From Bog-756 sp963734395 (GTDB lineage: Bacteria; Actinomycetota; Acidimicrobiia; Acidimicrobiales; RAAP-2), in assembly GCA_963734395.1 (NCBI GenBank), contig CAVTGY010000005.1, forward strand, positions 41,430 through 105,429: 64,000 nucleotides of DNA, read 5' to 3'. The notes beneath the pieces are model-generated. The model worked only from the letters and a program-made list of their open reading frames with translations, had not been told where the DNA came from and did not search any database. This document shows positions 49,953 through 58,746 of the stretch, in pieces (position 1 is the stretch's first letter; each line of letters begins with the position of its first letter). The translations under genes and the position numbers were made by a program.

Positions 49953-51430
49953 GTGGAGCAGGTCGCGACTCGAGCAGAAAACTCGACCGGATGGCACCGG
50001 CTGCTGGTCGAGCCGAAGCGCCCGGAGCGCATCAGAAATCGACCGGGGGCCTTCTGGCTCACGGTTGCCGCGGTGTGCGTAGGTGCGTTCATGGGTCAAC
50101 TCGATGCCAGCATCGTTACCGTCGCGCTCCCGACGCTCCAGCGAACGTTCCATGTCGGTGTCGGCGAAGTGACCTGGGTGGGCCTCAGCTATCTCCTTGT
50201 ACTGGTGGCCACCGTGGTGGCCGTCGGACGCTTGGCCGACATGTGGGGACGCAAGCTCCTGTACGTCTACGGGTTCGGTGTTTTCATCATCGGATCAGCG
50301 CTGTGTGGGATGGCCCCCAGCCTCGGGTGGCTGATTGGCTTCCGTGCACTCCAGGCCGTCGGGGCTGCACTGCTCCAAGCCAACAGTGTCGCGATCATCG
50401 TCTTGGCGGTCCCCACACCGTCGCTGGGCAAGGCCATCGGGATCCAGGGTGCGGCCCAGGCAATTGGATTGGCACTCGGTCCCACGGTGGGAGGGCTCCT
50501 GCTCGCGACGGGCGGGTGGAGGCTGATCTTCTTCGTGAACGTGCCGTTCGGCCTCCTTGGCATGATCGCCGGGGTCCTGTTGATCCCCCGGAGCCGCAAT
50601 CTCCAGGATCGGGTTCCCTTCGACTGGCTGGGATTTACCATGTTCTTCCCGGCGGTCGTGGCACTGTTCGTCGCCGTAACGTTCGGCAACGCCCGTGGAT
50701 GGACCTCACCCTCGATCGTCGGGCTCCTCGTGGGTGGATCAATCCTCGTCGTCGCGTTCCTATTCCGCGAGCGACGGTGCGTTCAGCCGATGCTGGATCT
50801 CCAGTTGTTCCGTCAGTCACGCTTCAGCGCCGGGATCACGAGCGGTCTTTTGTCCTACTTGGTCATGTTCGGTGTGCTGTTTCTCATTCCCTTCTACCTG
50901 GAGCGTGGCGTCGGCCTCGGCTCGGGGCGGGCAGGACTCGAACTGATGGTGATGCCGGTGGCGCTGGGTATGACAGCTCCGTTGGCCGGACGAATTGCCG
51001 AAGCCGAGTTGGCGCGCGTCCTCTGACGGTGGGAGGGATGATGTGCGTCGCCGGCGGCCTGGTGGCACTGGCGGCCCTCCGACCGGGGACAGCGCTGTTC
51101 TTGGTGCTGCTGGCCATTGTCGGTATGGGCATGGGAGCGTTCACCCCGCCGAACAATGCCGCAGTCATGGGCTCCGTTCCTGCTGATCAGGCTGGGTTGG
51201 CGTCGGGAGTGCTCAACATGACTCGTGGCATGGGGACTTCGCTCGGACTCGCCGTCACCGGGCTCATCTTCGAAGCGACAGGTGGTGGTTCCACCTCCTC
51301 GGGGACGGTTGACCACGCATTCTCTGTCACCTCATTGACCCTGGCGGGCATAGCGCTCGTCGCAGGGCTCACCGCGGGGGTGCGAGAAGGTGGACCGCTT
51401 TCGGCGCCGCTAAGAGTCGTCGTCGAGTGA
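49953..51430 (+). CDS. MFS transporter, DHA2 family (one frameshift)
   Basis: GQLDASIVTVALPTLQRTF (motif D1), VAVGRLADMWGRKLLYVYG (motif A) and GLALGPTVGGLLLATGGWRLIFFVNVPFG (motif C) place it in the 14-helix DHA2 group. A slip near 51015 joins to LTVGGMMCVAGGLVALAALRPG and ends at 51430. The start is taken at GTG 49953 after GGTTGGAA; a TTG at 49911 is possible. About 490 residues. Its divergence from the LysR gene suggests ligand-induced export. Confidence 0.88.
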
Positions 51431-51715
51431 GGCCAAGACGGGAGCGAACCATGGCTCTGAGAGTCCCGTCCTCGGAGCCTTTACCTTCCTCATTGTGGCT
51501 GTGGCCATTGTGGGTGCGGCAACGGAGAACTGGCAATGGCCACGCTCGATAGCGGCCCCGCTCCCGGTGCGAGTTCAGGCCGGCGGCCCCGATCGGAGCG
51601 ATGTGTTCGCTTCCCAGCGCTCGAAGCGATCCCATAGACTCAACGCCGTTGATCCCAACTACATTGGGTCCTCGGCCTGATTGCCGGTTGCTGATCAATA
51701 GCAGGGGGATCATCG

Positions 51716-52657
51716 GTGAGCATCAACCCGTACATCGTCTTAGGAAGCGCTGTCGTGGGGTTCCTCGTCGGACTGACCGGAGCCGGGGGCGGGGCGCTTA
51801 TGACGCCGATGTTGATCCTGCTGTTCAGCGTCAAACCCTCGACCGCAATCTCGAGCGATCTGGTTGCCGCCGTCTTCATGCGCCCGTTTGGTGCCGCGGT
51901 CCACATGACCAAAAAGACGGTCAACTTCCGGCTGGTCGGGTGGATGGTCGCCGGATCCGTGCCCATGGCTTTCCTCGGCGCCTACCTGCTCCACCTGATG
52001 GGACACGCCAAGACATCGCAGGCCAACATCGAGAAGGCACTCGGTGCGGCGCTGCTTGTCGGGGCGGCGGCCATGGTGATCCGGTATTTCCTCGACCGGC
52101 TGGGGGGTCACGAACGCAAGACAGTGGTCCATGATCTCGTGGTCAGGCCGGTCCCCACCGTGTTGATCGGCATGATCGGCGGGCTCATCGTCGGAATGAC
52201 CTCGGTCGGGTCGGGGTCGCTGATGATCGTGATGCTTCTCTTTCTCTACCCGATGCTGGGTGCCAACCAACTCGTAGGGACTGACCTCACTCAAGCGGTC
52301 CCACTTACGTTGGCTGCGGCGCTCGGTGCTCTCGCGTTCGGTCATATCGAGTTCTCGGTTACCACGTCGATCATCATTGGGAGCGTCCCAGCCGTCATCG
52401 TGGGTTCGTTCATTTCATCGAGGGCTCCGGACAAATACATCCGGTCGGCTATCACGTTCGTGATCTTCGCCTCCGGTCTGAAGTACGTGGGTCTCGGCAC
52501 CACCGCTCTCGGCTGGATACTGTGCGCCACCCTTCTCGGTGTCGCAACCATCTGGCTGTTCTACGTGCGCCCGTGGCAGAACGGTGCTCCGTTGGGTGCC
52601 GTCGATGTCCGTGCGGATGGCCAGGATGATTCGGTTACCGTCGACTCATCCCCGTAA
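51716..52657 (+). CDS. TSUP-family permease (TauE/SafE-like)
   Basis: Intact, 313 residues, GTG start. Two homologous four-helix halves carry the family's glycine-rich turns: VGFLVGLTGAGGGALMTPML near the start and GMIGGLIVGMTSVGSGSLMIVMLLFLYP in the second half. Such permeases export sulfite, sulfoacetate or related organosulfur/organic anions. The 285-bp gap before it shows no further gene. Its tail is a short acidic cytoplasmic stretch. Confidence 0.88.
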   Translation: MSINPYIVLGSAVVGFLVGLTGAGGGALMTPMLILLFSVKPSTAISSDLVAAVFMRPFGAAVHMTKKTVNFRLVGWMVAGSVPMAFLGAYLLHLMGHAKTSQANIEKALGAALLVGAAAMVIRYFLDRLGGHERKTVVHDLVVRPVPTVLIGMIGGLIVGMTSVGSGSLMIVMLLFLYPMLGANQLVGTDLTQAVPLTLAAALGALAFGHIEFSVTTSIIIGSVPAVIVGSFISSRAPDKYIRSAITFVIFASGLKYVGLGTTALGWILCATLLGVATIWLFYVRPWQNGAPLGAVDVRADGQDDSVTVDSSP

Positions 52658-52863
52658 GGGTTGGATTGCCTACGGCTACCACGGCCTCGGGCGGATGGCG
52701 AACGCGGCGTTTTCAGGTCGTCCAAGGAAGCCGCTCTTTCGACCGAGCCGGCAGCGCTGTGACTGATGACAGTGGTGATCCAGTGTTGTGAGCCTGCATG
52801 TGGCCGGCCGAACTGGTCGCTTCGTCGCAGGCTCGATATGAAGATCATCGAAGTGCCTTCCTC

Positions 52864-52942
52864 CGCGCTCGGAGGGATTCGAACCCCCAACCTTCTGATC
52901 CGTAGTCAGATGATGCCCCTTGTCCGTATTAGCTACGAGCGT
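52864..52942 (-). tRNA. tRNA-Arg(ACG)-like, aberrant D-arm; right copy of the 43-bp direct repeat
   Basis: Read leftward: acceptor CGCTCG pairs with CGAGCG (first pair mismatched), then TA. The anticodon stem-loop TCTGA-CTACGGA-TCAGA has anticodon ACG, and the T-arm GGGGGTTCGAATCCC is perfect. The D-arm is poor: GCTA against GGGC, with three extra bases before the anticodon stem, giving 79 nt. It may be an unusual functional tRNA, an error-affected one or a pseudogene reshaped by integration. Its 3' 43 bases recur at 48696-48738. Confidence 0.6.
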
Positions 52943-53240
52943 CCAGAAGGCTCATTTTCATACCGTGATCTGGAAGAGTCAGCAGTCTCGATCGACCGCA
53001 ACCGACCACCATTGACCACCACTTTCCACGGTTCGCAAAAGTTTGGTTCTCACAGTCGTTCTCACGGTGAGGGACTTTCGTTCAGGGGTCAGTCGACTAC
53101 GTCGAACTCACATCTTGCCCTCGAAAGCAGGAGCGCTCGCTTCGGCGACGAGAACGACGCAACCGAAGAGTGACACTCGGAGCCAACCTCGATCAGTGCC
53201 GATCTGGCTCAGCATTGAAATCCCGCGTCGTTCCGACCTG

Positions 53241-53282
53241 AAGCCTGGAGGAGAATCGCACTCCTGACCTACGCACTACGAG
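53241..53282 (-). pseudogene. tRNA-Thr(CGT)-like 3' half
   Basis: Read leftward, CTCGTAGTGCGTAGGTCAGG resembles the anticodon loop and 3' stem of tRNA-Thr(CGT). It is followed by a T-arm-like AGGAGTGCGATTCTCCT, with a complete five-base stem but G in place of the second loop T. No matching 5' half or acceptor strand is present. It may mark a further integration end. The assignment rests on resemblance to the usual GGTCAGGGGTTCGATTCCCCT arrangement. Confidence 0.35.
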
Positions 53283-53418
53283 GGTCTCAGTCTCTGCCTG
53301 CCGATGTCTGAAGAGGCCGGGAAGCGTCTGACCAAGTCCAATCAAATTAGCTCAGGCTGGAGGTGTCACCATTTGGTGAGCCGAGATGTCACTATTAGTC
53401 AGTTGAGAGGGTAACGAC

Positions 53419-54322
53419 ATGAGTGAAGACCCCGCCGTTGGGAAGTTCCTTGAGTCACTGCAACAAGCCGGTGGCTACCTGCAGACTCTCTCCCCGATTG
53501 ACGGGGTCAGCCCAGAGGCCGTCTACGAAGCCGCTCAACGTGCTATCACGCTCGGCTTTGCCAGCACTTCGGCGCCTACGGGTGCAAATGGTCTTCCGAT
53601 CAACGTCTTTGACGTCCGTCTCACGACGGCCGGCCAGCGCCATCTTGAGCAGCACCGGCGCTCCTCTGCACAGCTTGTTGCCCCTCGGCAAATCCGACCA
53701 AGATCTCGACTCCTCTCCGGGCGGCGAGACCACGAGAAGGATCGATTCATGGCAGCTGTGTACGAGGAATCTGGCAGTTCTGAGTCGACGGTGATGATGG
53801 CTTCGAAATCGGGTTGGGCTCGGATCGCCCCACCGAGAAACCACCGACATCATGCAGTACTGGGAAGGTGAGGGCCTTATTAGGTTCGTCGCCGAGGAAG
53901 GTGCGATCGCAATCACCCATCGAGGCATCGTGGAGGTCGAAGGTGCCTGGCATAACCCCGCCCAGCCCACTCAGCACTTTCCCCCGTTTTCGGTGATCTT
54001 CCAAGGTGATGTGAACTCTCCAGTGCAGATCGGTACCGTCGGTTCGTCGCAAACCGTTGTTACTGAGGTAGATATAGACACGGAGTTGATATCGGCGTTC
54101 TTAGCCGCAATCCAAGCGGCCATGAATCAGACGCAACCCACTGGGACACACAACGGCGACGTGGCGGAGATGATCGAGCAGGTCCAGATGCAGCTTGAAC
54201 GGCCTGAACCAAACAGAGCCTGGATAAGGGGAACCGTGAACACGCTTCGAGAGATCACCATTGGGATGACTGCTAGCGGAGGGTGGGCGCTCGCAGTGGA
54301 ACTTGCCCACAAGCTGGGCTGA
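53419..54322 (+). CDS. Uncharacterised winged-helix-like protein with GDV...QIG linker (one frameshift)
   Basis: ATG 53419 (MSEDPAVGKFLESLQQAGG). The N-terminal ~95 residues look like a winged-helix unit ending LTTAGQRHLEQH. A second similar unit (MQYWEGEGLIRFVAEEGAIAITHRGIVEVEG) follows a slip near 53830. Then comes FQGDVNSPVQIGTVGSSQ, a linker type I associate with multidomain immune and signalling proteins. A ~95-residue helical C-terminal domain ends GGWALAVELAHKLG. Joined length is ~300. Lower GC than the backbone. No catalytic motif is visible; it is convergent with the phosphoribosyltransferase gene and may be part of the defence island. Confidence 0.55.
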
Positions 54323-54557
54323 TCTCGATGTCGTATTGCGCCTTCTAGTCACACGGGGGAGCACCGTTCGACGAACGCTTCGACCGAATGCGCCGCGCTC
54401 TGAAGCTGACTACCGATCTTGCCGCGCATCCAGAGGTCGCTGAAACTGGCCCGGCAGAGGCTAGAGCATCAATTGTTATGGTAGCGGGCCTCCTCCAATG
54501 ACTCACCACCACTTAGCCTCAAGGAGGACATGGAAGGCCCAAATATGGATGAGGACT

Positions 54558-55302
54558 CTATGCGGCCCACCAGGGTGGGTCGGTGAAGGCGAACGGAATA
54601 GCGTTCTGTCGGTCCCACAGCTCATCTGTGAAGTATTTGGGATCGGGGTTGATCTTCCTGGCCACTACAAGACCGGCTATCACGTCCACTCCTGCCGATT
54701 GGAGTGCGTGTGCGGCCGAGTGCGATTCGCGCACCTGTCGTGAAGGTGTCATCAATGAGAAGCACAGAGGTCCCTCCAAGATCCGCAACCGGAACGAAAC
54801 CCGATTCTGACGCTTGATTAAAATTGCCATCGCGCCGGTTCCCACCGTGAGCCAGTCAGACCGGAACCATCAGATTCGAATAATCCTTCGCTAGCGCCCG
54901 AACCAGTGCTGATGGAAACGAATTGTTGGTTGACGGAACCGCTACTACCTCATCCCAGTCCCCAAAGGCGTCAGCAAGCACCTCACCGTGTTCATCGATA
55001 TATCGAGCAAGTATTCCTGCCACTATCTTGGACTGGGCGAGCTGAATCAGTGGATCTGGACTCTGTTTGTAGTCGTGCATCCGTTCTCGGAGTGGTGAAG
55101 GTGTCCGGTAGTAACTAACCGGAATCACGATCTTGCACGGATCACTGACCTGACCCCTTACGATTTCGCAACTTCTGCAGGTGGCAGCACCAGCATCCTT
55201 GCCAGTACGACAGAACGGACAAACATCCGGGGCATCTGGCGGCATGGGTACCAACTCACCGACTATCGCATCCGTGATCTCGCAAAGGTCTCGTTGCCTC
55301 AT
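54558..55302 (-). CDS. ComF-like phosphoribosyltransferase, ShosT-like (two frameshifts)
   Basis: ATG 55302 overlaps the stop of the dprA-like gene (ATGA). A zinc finger comes first (CPFCRTGKDAGAATCRSC, four Cys). Then VIPVSYYRTPSPLRERMHDYK matches the conserved family block, and VLLIDDTFTTGAR is the PRPP-binding motif with its two Asp. SAAHALQSAGVDVIAGLVVARKINP ends the Rossmann-like core. Slips near 54860 and 54735 must be joined; about 247 residues. A PRTase/DprA-like gene pair is the layout of the ShosTA toxin-antitoxin defence system, in which the PRTase is the toxin (family knowledge). It could instead be a ComF competence protein. Confidence 0.72.
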
Positions 55303-56168
55303 TGGATCACCGAGAGTTCTGCGAGCACATCCTCCGCTGTGTCGACAAACGAGACTCCAGGCAGGTCCGCGAATCGCAAAGCCCATCCCTGGGATTTAAG
55401 CTCCGGTGCCCACAGCAGTACTCGCTTACCCTGCGCAAGGGCGCAGTCAGCCTCGATCCGAGTGCCACTGTGTTCGTTCATCTCGACCAGGAGGCTGACA
55501 TCCGATAGCCCTGCGATTAGCACATTTCGGGCCGGAAAGGTCGTTTTCGTTGGCGGATACATAGGTGGAAACTGGGTCACCAATGCCCCCTGGCTTGCTA
55601 TCTGTTCAGCGAGCATCCGGTGCTCCCGGGGGAACACCTGGCCTAGACCGGTACCCATCACAGCGATGGTTTCTCCACCTCCCTCCAGAGCACCTCGATG
55701 ACCAGCAGCGTCGATCCCGGCGGCCAAGCCGGAGACGATCACGTGGCCAGCCTCCGCAGCGGCAGCGGAAATCCGATGTGCTGCCTGAACGCCGGCAGGC
55801 GAGGCTCTACGGCTACCGATGATGGCGAGCGGAGCTTTTGATGGCTCCATCAGTTCACCCCGAACAAATAGCAATGCTGGACGGCCATCTAGGTCTCGAA
55901 GCCGAGACGGATAGTCATGCGATGACGCTGAAATCACTCGCACCGCTGGGTCGGACAGCACTGTCCGAATCTCGTGACGAGCCTCAGTCTGTTGACGGTG
56001 ATCAGCGCTGCCCAATGTTGAACTAAACAGTTCTACGGACCCTCCGGGGCTCTTGAAGCCAGAACCCCGCTGGCCGCGGAGTGGCAGCCAGGCATCTCGA
56101 TACTTTCGGCCTGCGATGAGGAGCGCAGCAATCTCGTCCTGCTCAGCTAGGGACACGTCCGTGCTCAT
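55299..56168 (-). CDS. DprA/Smf-like SLOG protein, ShosA-like
   Basis: Intact, 289 residues. ALAIIGSRRASPAGVQAAHRI and HVIVSGLAAGIDAAGHRGAL are the DprA Rossmann motifs (GSR, SGxAxGxD). GTGLGQVFPREHRML, PPTKTTFPARNVLIAGLSDVSLLVEM and GTRIEADCALAQGKRV complete the fold. True DprA binds ssDNA and RecA. Here the immediate four-base overlap with a phosphoribosyltransferase gene, the lower GC and the SIR2-SLOG neighbour favour a defence role as in ShosA, the antitoxin. It lacks the C-terminal winged helix of many DprA proteins. Confidence 0.83.
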   Translation of the reverse strand: MSTDVSLAEQDEIAALLIAGRKYRDAWLPLRGQRGSGFKSPGGSVELFSSTLGSADHRQQTEARHEIRTVLSDPAVRVISASSHDYPSRLRDLDGRPALLFVRGELMEPSKAPLAIIGSRRASPAGVQAAHRISAAAAEAGHVIVSGLAAGIDAAGHRGALEGGGETIAVMGTGLGQVFPREHRMLAEQIASQGALVTQFPPMYPPTKTTFPARNVLIAGLSDVSLLVEMNEHSGTRIEADCALAQGKRVLLWAPELKSQGWALRFADLPGVSFVDTAEDVLAELSVIQ

Positions 56169-56204
56169 TTCGCAATAGTAGGAAATGGGTGTGACGCACC
56201 GCCG

Positions 56205-57725
56205 TCACACTCCGTGGCCTAGTGGTGTGGCTCCGGTGGGCAAGTACATGGCCTGTTTGGCAAGGCGGACCGCTGCATTGACAGCGTCGGAGATGTCGGC
56301 CGAGCTCAACCTAGTGAACAGCTCTGGGTCGATGGGTCGACCGCCAAGTTCAAGCGAGCTCAGATCGGCAGACATTTCCTGCCAGATCGCCATCGCCGTG
56401 CCACCGGTGCACGCCAGTGGGACAACACTCATTCCCCGCTCCGTCGCCCGCATCACCTCCTCCCGCGTTCCTTCTCCACCACCGAGGACAATGACCGCTC
56501 GAATCTGATCGAAGACCTTGTCTCGCAAGGTTGACGGGTCCTCTCCGATGAACGTAATTGCGCCACTTCGGAGATTTGGTGGATCAACCGGTTCGTTCCG
56601 GTGACGCCGCGCAAGCATCATTCGATCAGGGTCGTACTGATCGCCAAGTTCTTCAAGCAAGGAATATCCGACCGTCGCACCCAAGAGGCTCGCTGTGGTA
56701 ATCCTGATTTCGCCTAGTGCGAGGTATCTTCCGAGCTCCGAAGCTATCTGTAGGAGGCGTGGATCAATTGAGTCCGAAGCCGGATAGCGCTCCATCGCTT
56801 CCGAGCAGTCCGAGGACGGTCGTGTGCCCGGCTGCGACCCGGAGACGAGCAGGCGGCTTGGCCGTGTTCGGGCTACTAGCCTCCGCAAAAGGTCGGTCGC
56901 TTCGTCGTATTCTGAGATCTCAAGGACGTGAACTCCAGATCGTTCCAGGTCCGCTGCTCGGAGATCGAACATTGCACCATCGCCATCCTCTCTCCGAACA
57001 ATAGCGAAATGATCCATCAGTCGATCGGGGGTAGCAAGGCGGACGAGCTTTAGGGCAGCATCGAAGTTTGGATCGGTAAATGAGAAGCCGACGAACAAGA
57101 AGCACTTGGTCAGAATCTGGGCTTGGAGCAGTCGCCAAAACCGTGGGTGTCGATTTTCATATTGGTCAAAATCTGCCTGTGATATGACGAGCTTGTCGAT
57201 CCCGCCGACGGGCAATGACTCCCCGGGCCGAATTGATCCGTGCATCTTGTAGACGTGTCTAGTCACTGCACCGGCATTCAGGAACTGGTCATCCAGTTCC
57301 ATCACAACCGAGCCAGTACTCGCCATCTCAACTAGTGGGTCGTAGTTGGAGGTCCACACCTCGTCCAACGGCAGCTGAGCCAGCAGTTGGTGGTTCTCTG
57401 TTGGACTCGGAGGGACCGAGCCAATGGTCCGGCAGACGGCTTCGACTAGCCGCTCCCGACCTCCCTCTTGGTTCTCGACATACTGAGCGATCATTGGGAG
57501 GTCGACCACATCGTCAGGCACGCCGAGTTGGGTCCGGTGAGGTTCGAGCAATCCTCCCCAGGACGGGTAGCCAGCTCCAATAGAGAAGCCAGCTCCTACC
57601 AAGACGGTTGCACGTCGGGCCTCCAGCGCTTCCCCGTACTGCTCAAGAAGCGGGTCGATATCCACGTCAACCAATGTTACGGGGCCCCCATCATGGAATG
57701 GCCACAGAGCCTGTGGCTCACACAT
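56205..57725 (-). CDS. SIR2-SLOG protein (ThsA-like NADase)
   Basis: Intact, 506 residues (ATG 57725, or GTG 57671). N-terminal SIR2_2 domain: VLVGAGFSIGAGYPSWGGLL (GAGxS), VWTSNYDPLVE (T-x-N-Y-D), VYKMHGSIRPGE with the catalytic His, and FVGFSFTDPNFDAAL (GxSxxD). C-terminal SLOG domain (~ residues 290-480): RLLVSGSQPG and VIVLGGGEGTREEVMRATERG. This order equals Thoeris ThsA, where the SLOG pocket binds a cyclic ADP-ribose signal and releases NAD hydrolysis. No TIR-domain partner is encoded here. It is followed after 36 bases by the dprA-like gene, so the three genes may form one operon. Confidence 0.85.
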   Translation of the reverse strand: MCEPQALWPFHDGGPVTLVDVDIDPLLEQYGEALEARRATVLVGAGFSIGAGYPSWGGLLEPHRTQLGVPDDVVDLPMIAQYVENQEGGRERLVEAVCRTIGSVPPSPTENHQLLAQLPLDEVWTSNYDPLVEMASTGSVVMELDDQFLNAGAVTRHVYKMHGSIRPGESLPVGGIDKLVISQADFDQYENRHPRFWRLLQAQILTKCFLFVGFSFTDPNFDAALKLVRLATPDRLMDHFAIVRREDGDGAMFDLRAADLERSGVHVLEISEYDEATDLLRRLVARTRPSRLLVSGSQPGTRPSSDCSEAMERYPASDSIDPRLLQIASELGRYLALGEIRITTASLLGATVGYSLLEELGDQYDPDRMMLARRHRNEPVDPPNLRSGAITFIGEDPSTLRDKVFDQIRAVIVLGGGEGTREEVMRATERGMSVVPLACTGGTAMAIWQEMSADLSSLELGGRPIDPELFTRLSSADISDAVNAAVRLAKQAMYLPTGATPLGHGV

Positions 57726-57881
57726 TGCGGCGCCATATCTCGTCCAAACGCGATGAGATCAGAAGGAAGGGCTAATCGCTTAGCGCTCACTTGAAGCTCG
57801 AGAATCCCAAACCCATCGTGTAACCAGTCCGACGAATCATTTTGGCCGGAGACGAACACCTGTTCGAAGCGGCGCGGTAGA

Positions 57882-58746
57882 ATGAGCTGCGTGCTGGCGA
57901 CTATCGATGAGGGTTACGCCCCTTTCGCAGGAACCTATGTCGATCAGGTCCTCGACTTCGCGCAAGAGTTCTCTCGCCGGTACGGTCCCGATCCCGAACC
58001 GGGGTCTGTGGCAAATGATGAAATCAGCAACAGCTTCGAGCCAGGCTCTAAAGGGCCCTGGCCTGAGGCCGAGACCCGGCGGCCGTACGATATTGCTGGC
58101 GGGCTCTGCATCCTGGGAATCAGCCATTTTGTAAGAAGTCTTCGGCTGCTCCTCGTTTCCGACATGGCGCTCTACGGATTTCAGTCCGTCACGCGAAGCA
58201 TCGTGGAATCGGCCGCCAGCGCTGCATGGGTACTGGATCGGGGAATTGATCGGCGCGAGCGCGTCGTCCGTAGCCTTCTGCTCGAAATTAGAGAGCATCA
58301 CAGAGTCCAGGAAGGTCGAGAAGGCCGCCGGGGGTGATGGATCTGGCTTCAACCAGCAAATCTTTGATTTGAAGATACGACTCGCTCTATTGGGTCTCGA
58401 TGAGAGGCTGAGCGCTCGGGGAGTTCTCATTGGAGTCGAAGGGGAAATACTGCCTCGCAAGACAGCTGCAGTCACCAAGTTCTTGCCCCTACTTGGCGTT
58501 CCCCACGGGGAAACGTGGTACCGATCGATATCGGGTGTTGCTCACTCGGTGCTCTATGGTCTGACGGAGTACCTGGCTGTCGGTAATGCTACGAGTGCTG
58601 GAAGGGCGATTCCTGCTGCCGCGCTGCCAGTCCATGTCGTGGCGAACGCAGTCGTTCTCTCGCTGGACGCGTACCTCTACACCATCGAATGCCATGCAGC
58701 CCTATGGGTCAGCGATGCAGCCCGCGGTTGCCGCCAGGCGACTTGA
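57882..58746 (+). CDS. Uncharacterised helical protein (one frameshift)
   Basis: ATG 57882 (MSCVLATIDEGYAPFAG). Mostly alpha-helical. SHFVRSLRLLLVSDMALYGFQSVTRSIVESAASAAWVLD, read in pieces, is followed after a slip near 58300 by a second helical half containing WYRSISGVAHSVLYGL. The R-S-x-x-E-x-x-x-x-x-W and S-x-x-x-H-S patterns resemble DUF5677-like proteins, often found in accessory DNA; the assignment is tentative. Divergent from the SIR2-SLOG gene with a 156-bp gap. Joined length is ~288 residues. Confidence 0.5.

Larger units (their letters stand above)
52658..53418. other. Gap at the border of the accessory island with two tRNA-like elements
   Basis: 761 bases without a convincing protein. 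It holds a tRNA-Arg-like sequence (52864-52942) and a tRNA-Thr-like 3' half (about 53241-53282), both reading leftward. Short open frames across them are not believable genes. This is where composition changes from the GC-rich backbone to the lower-GC island. Confidence 0.6.

Noticed and set aside
48696..52942. Intact integrative element with its own integrase
   Set aside because: Between the repeats are only LysR, MFS and TSUP genes; no integrase or excisionase motif was found on either strand.
54558..56168. Housekeeping competence genes comF and dprA
   Set aside because: Not excluded, but the four-base overlap, island composition and SIR2-SLOG neighbour make a ShosTA-like pair more likely.
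54558..57725. Complete Thoeris system
   Set aside because: Only a ThsA-like protein is present; no TIR-domain (ThsB) gene is in the window.
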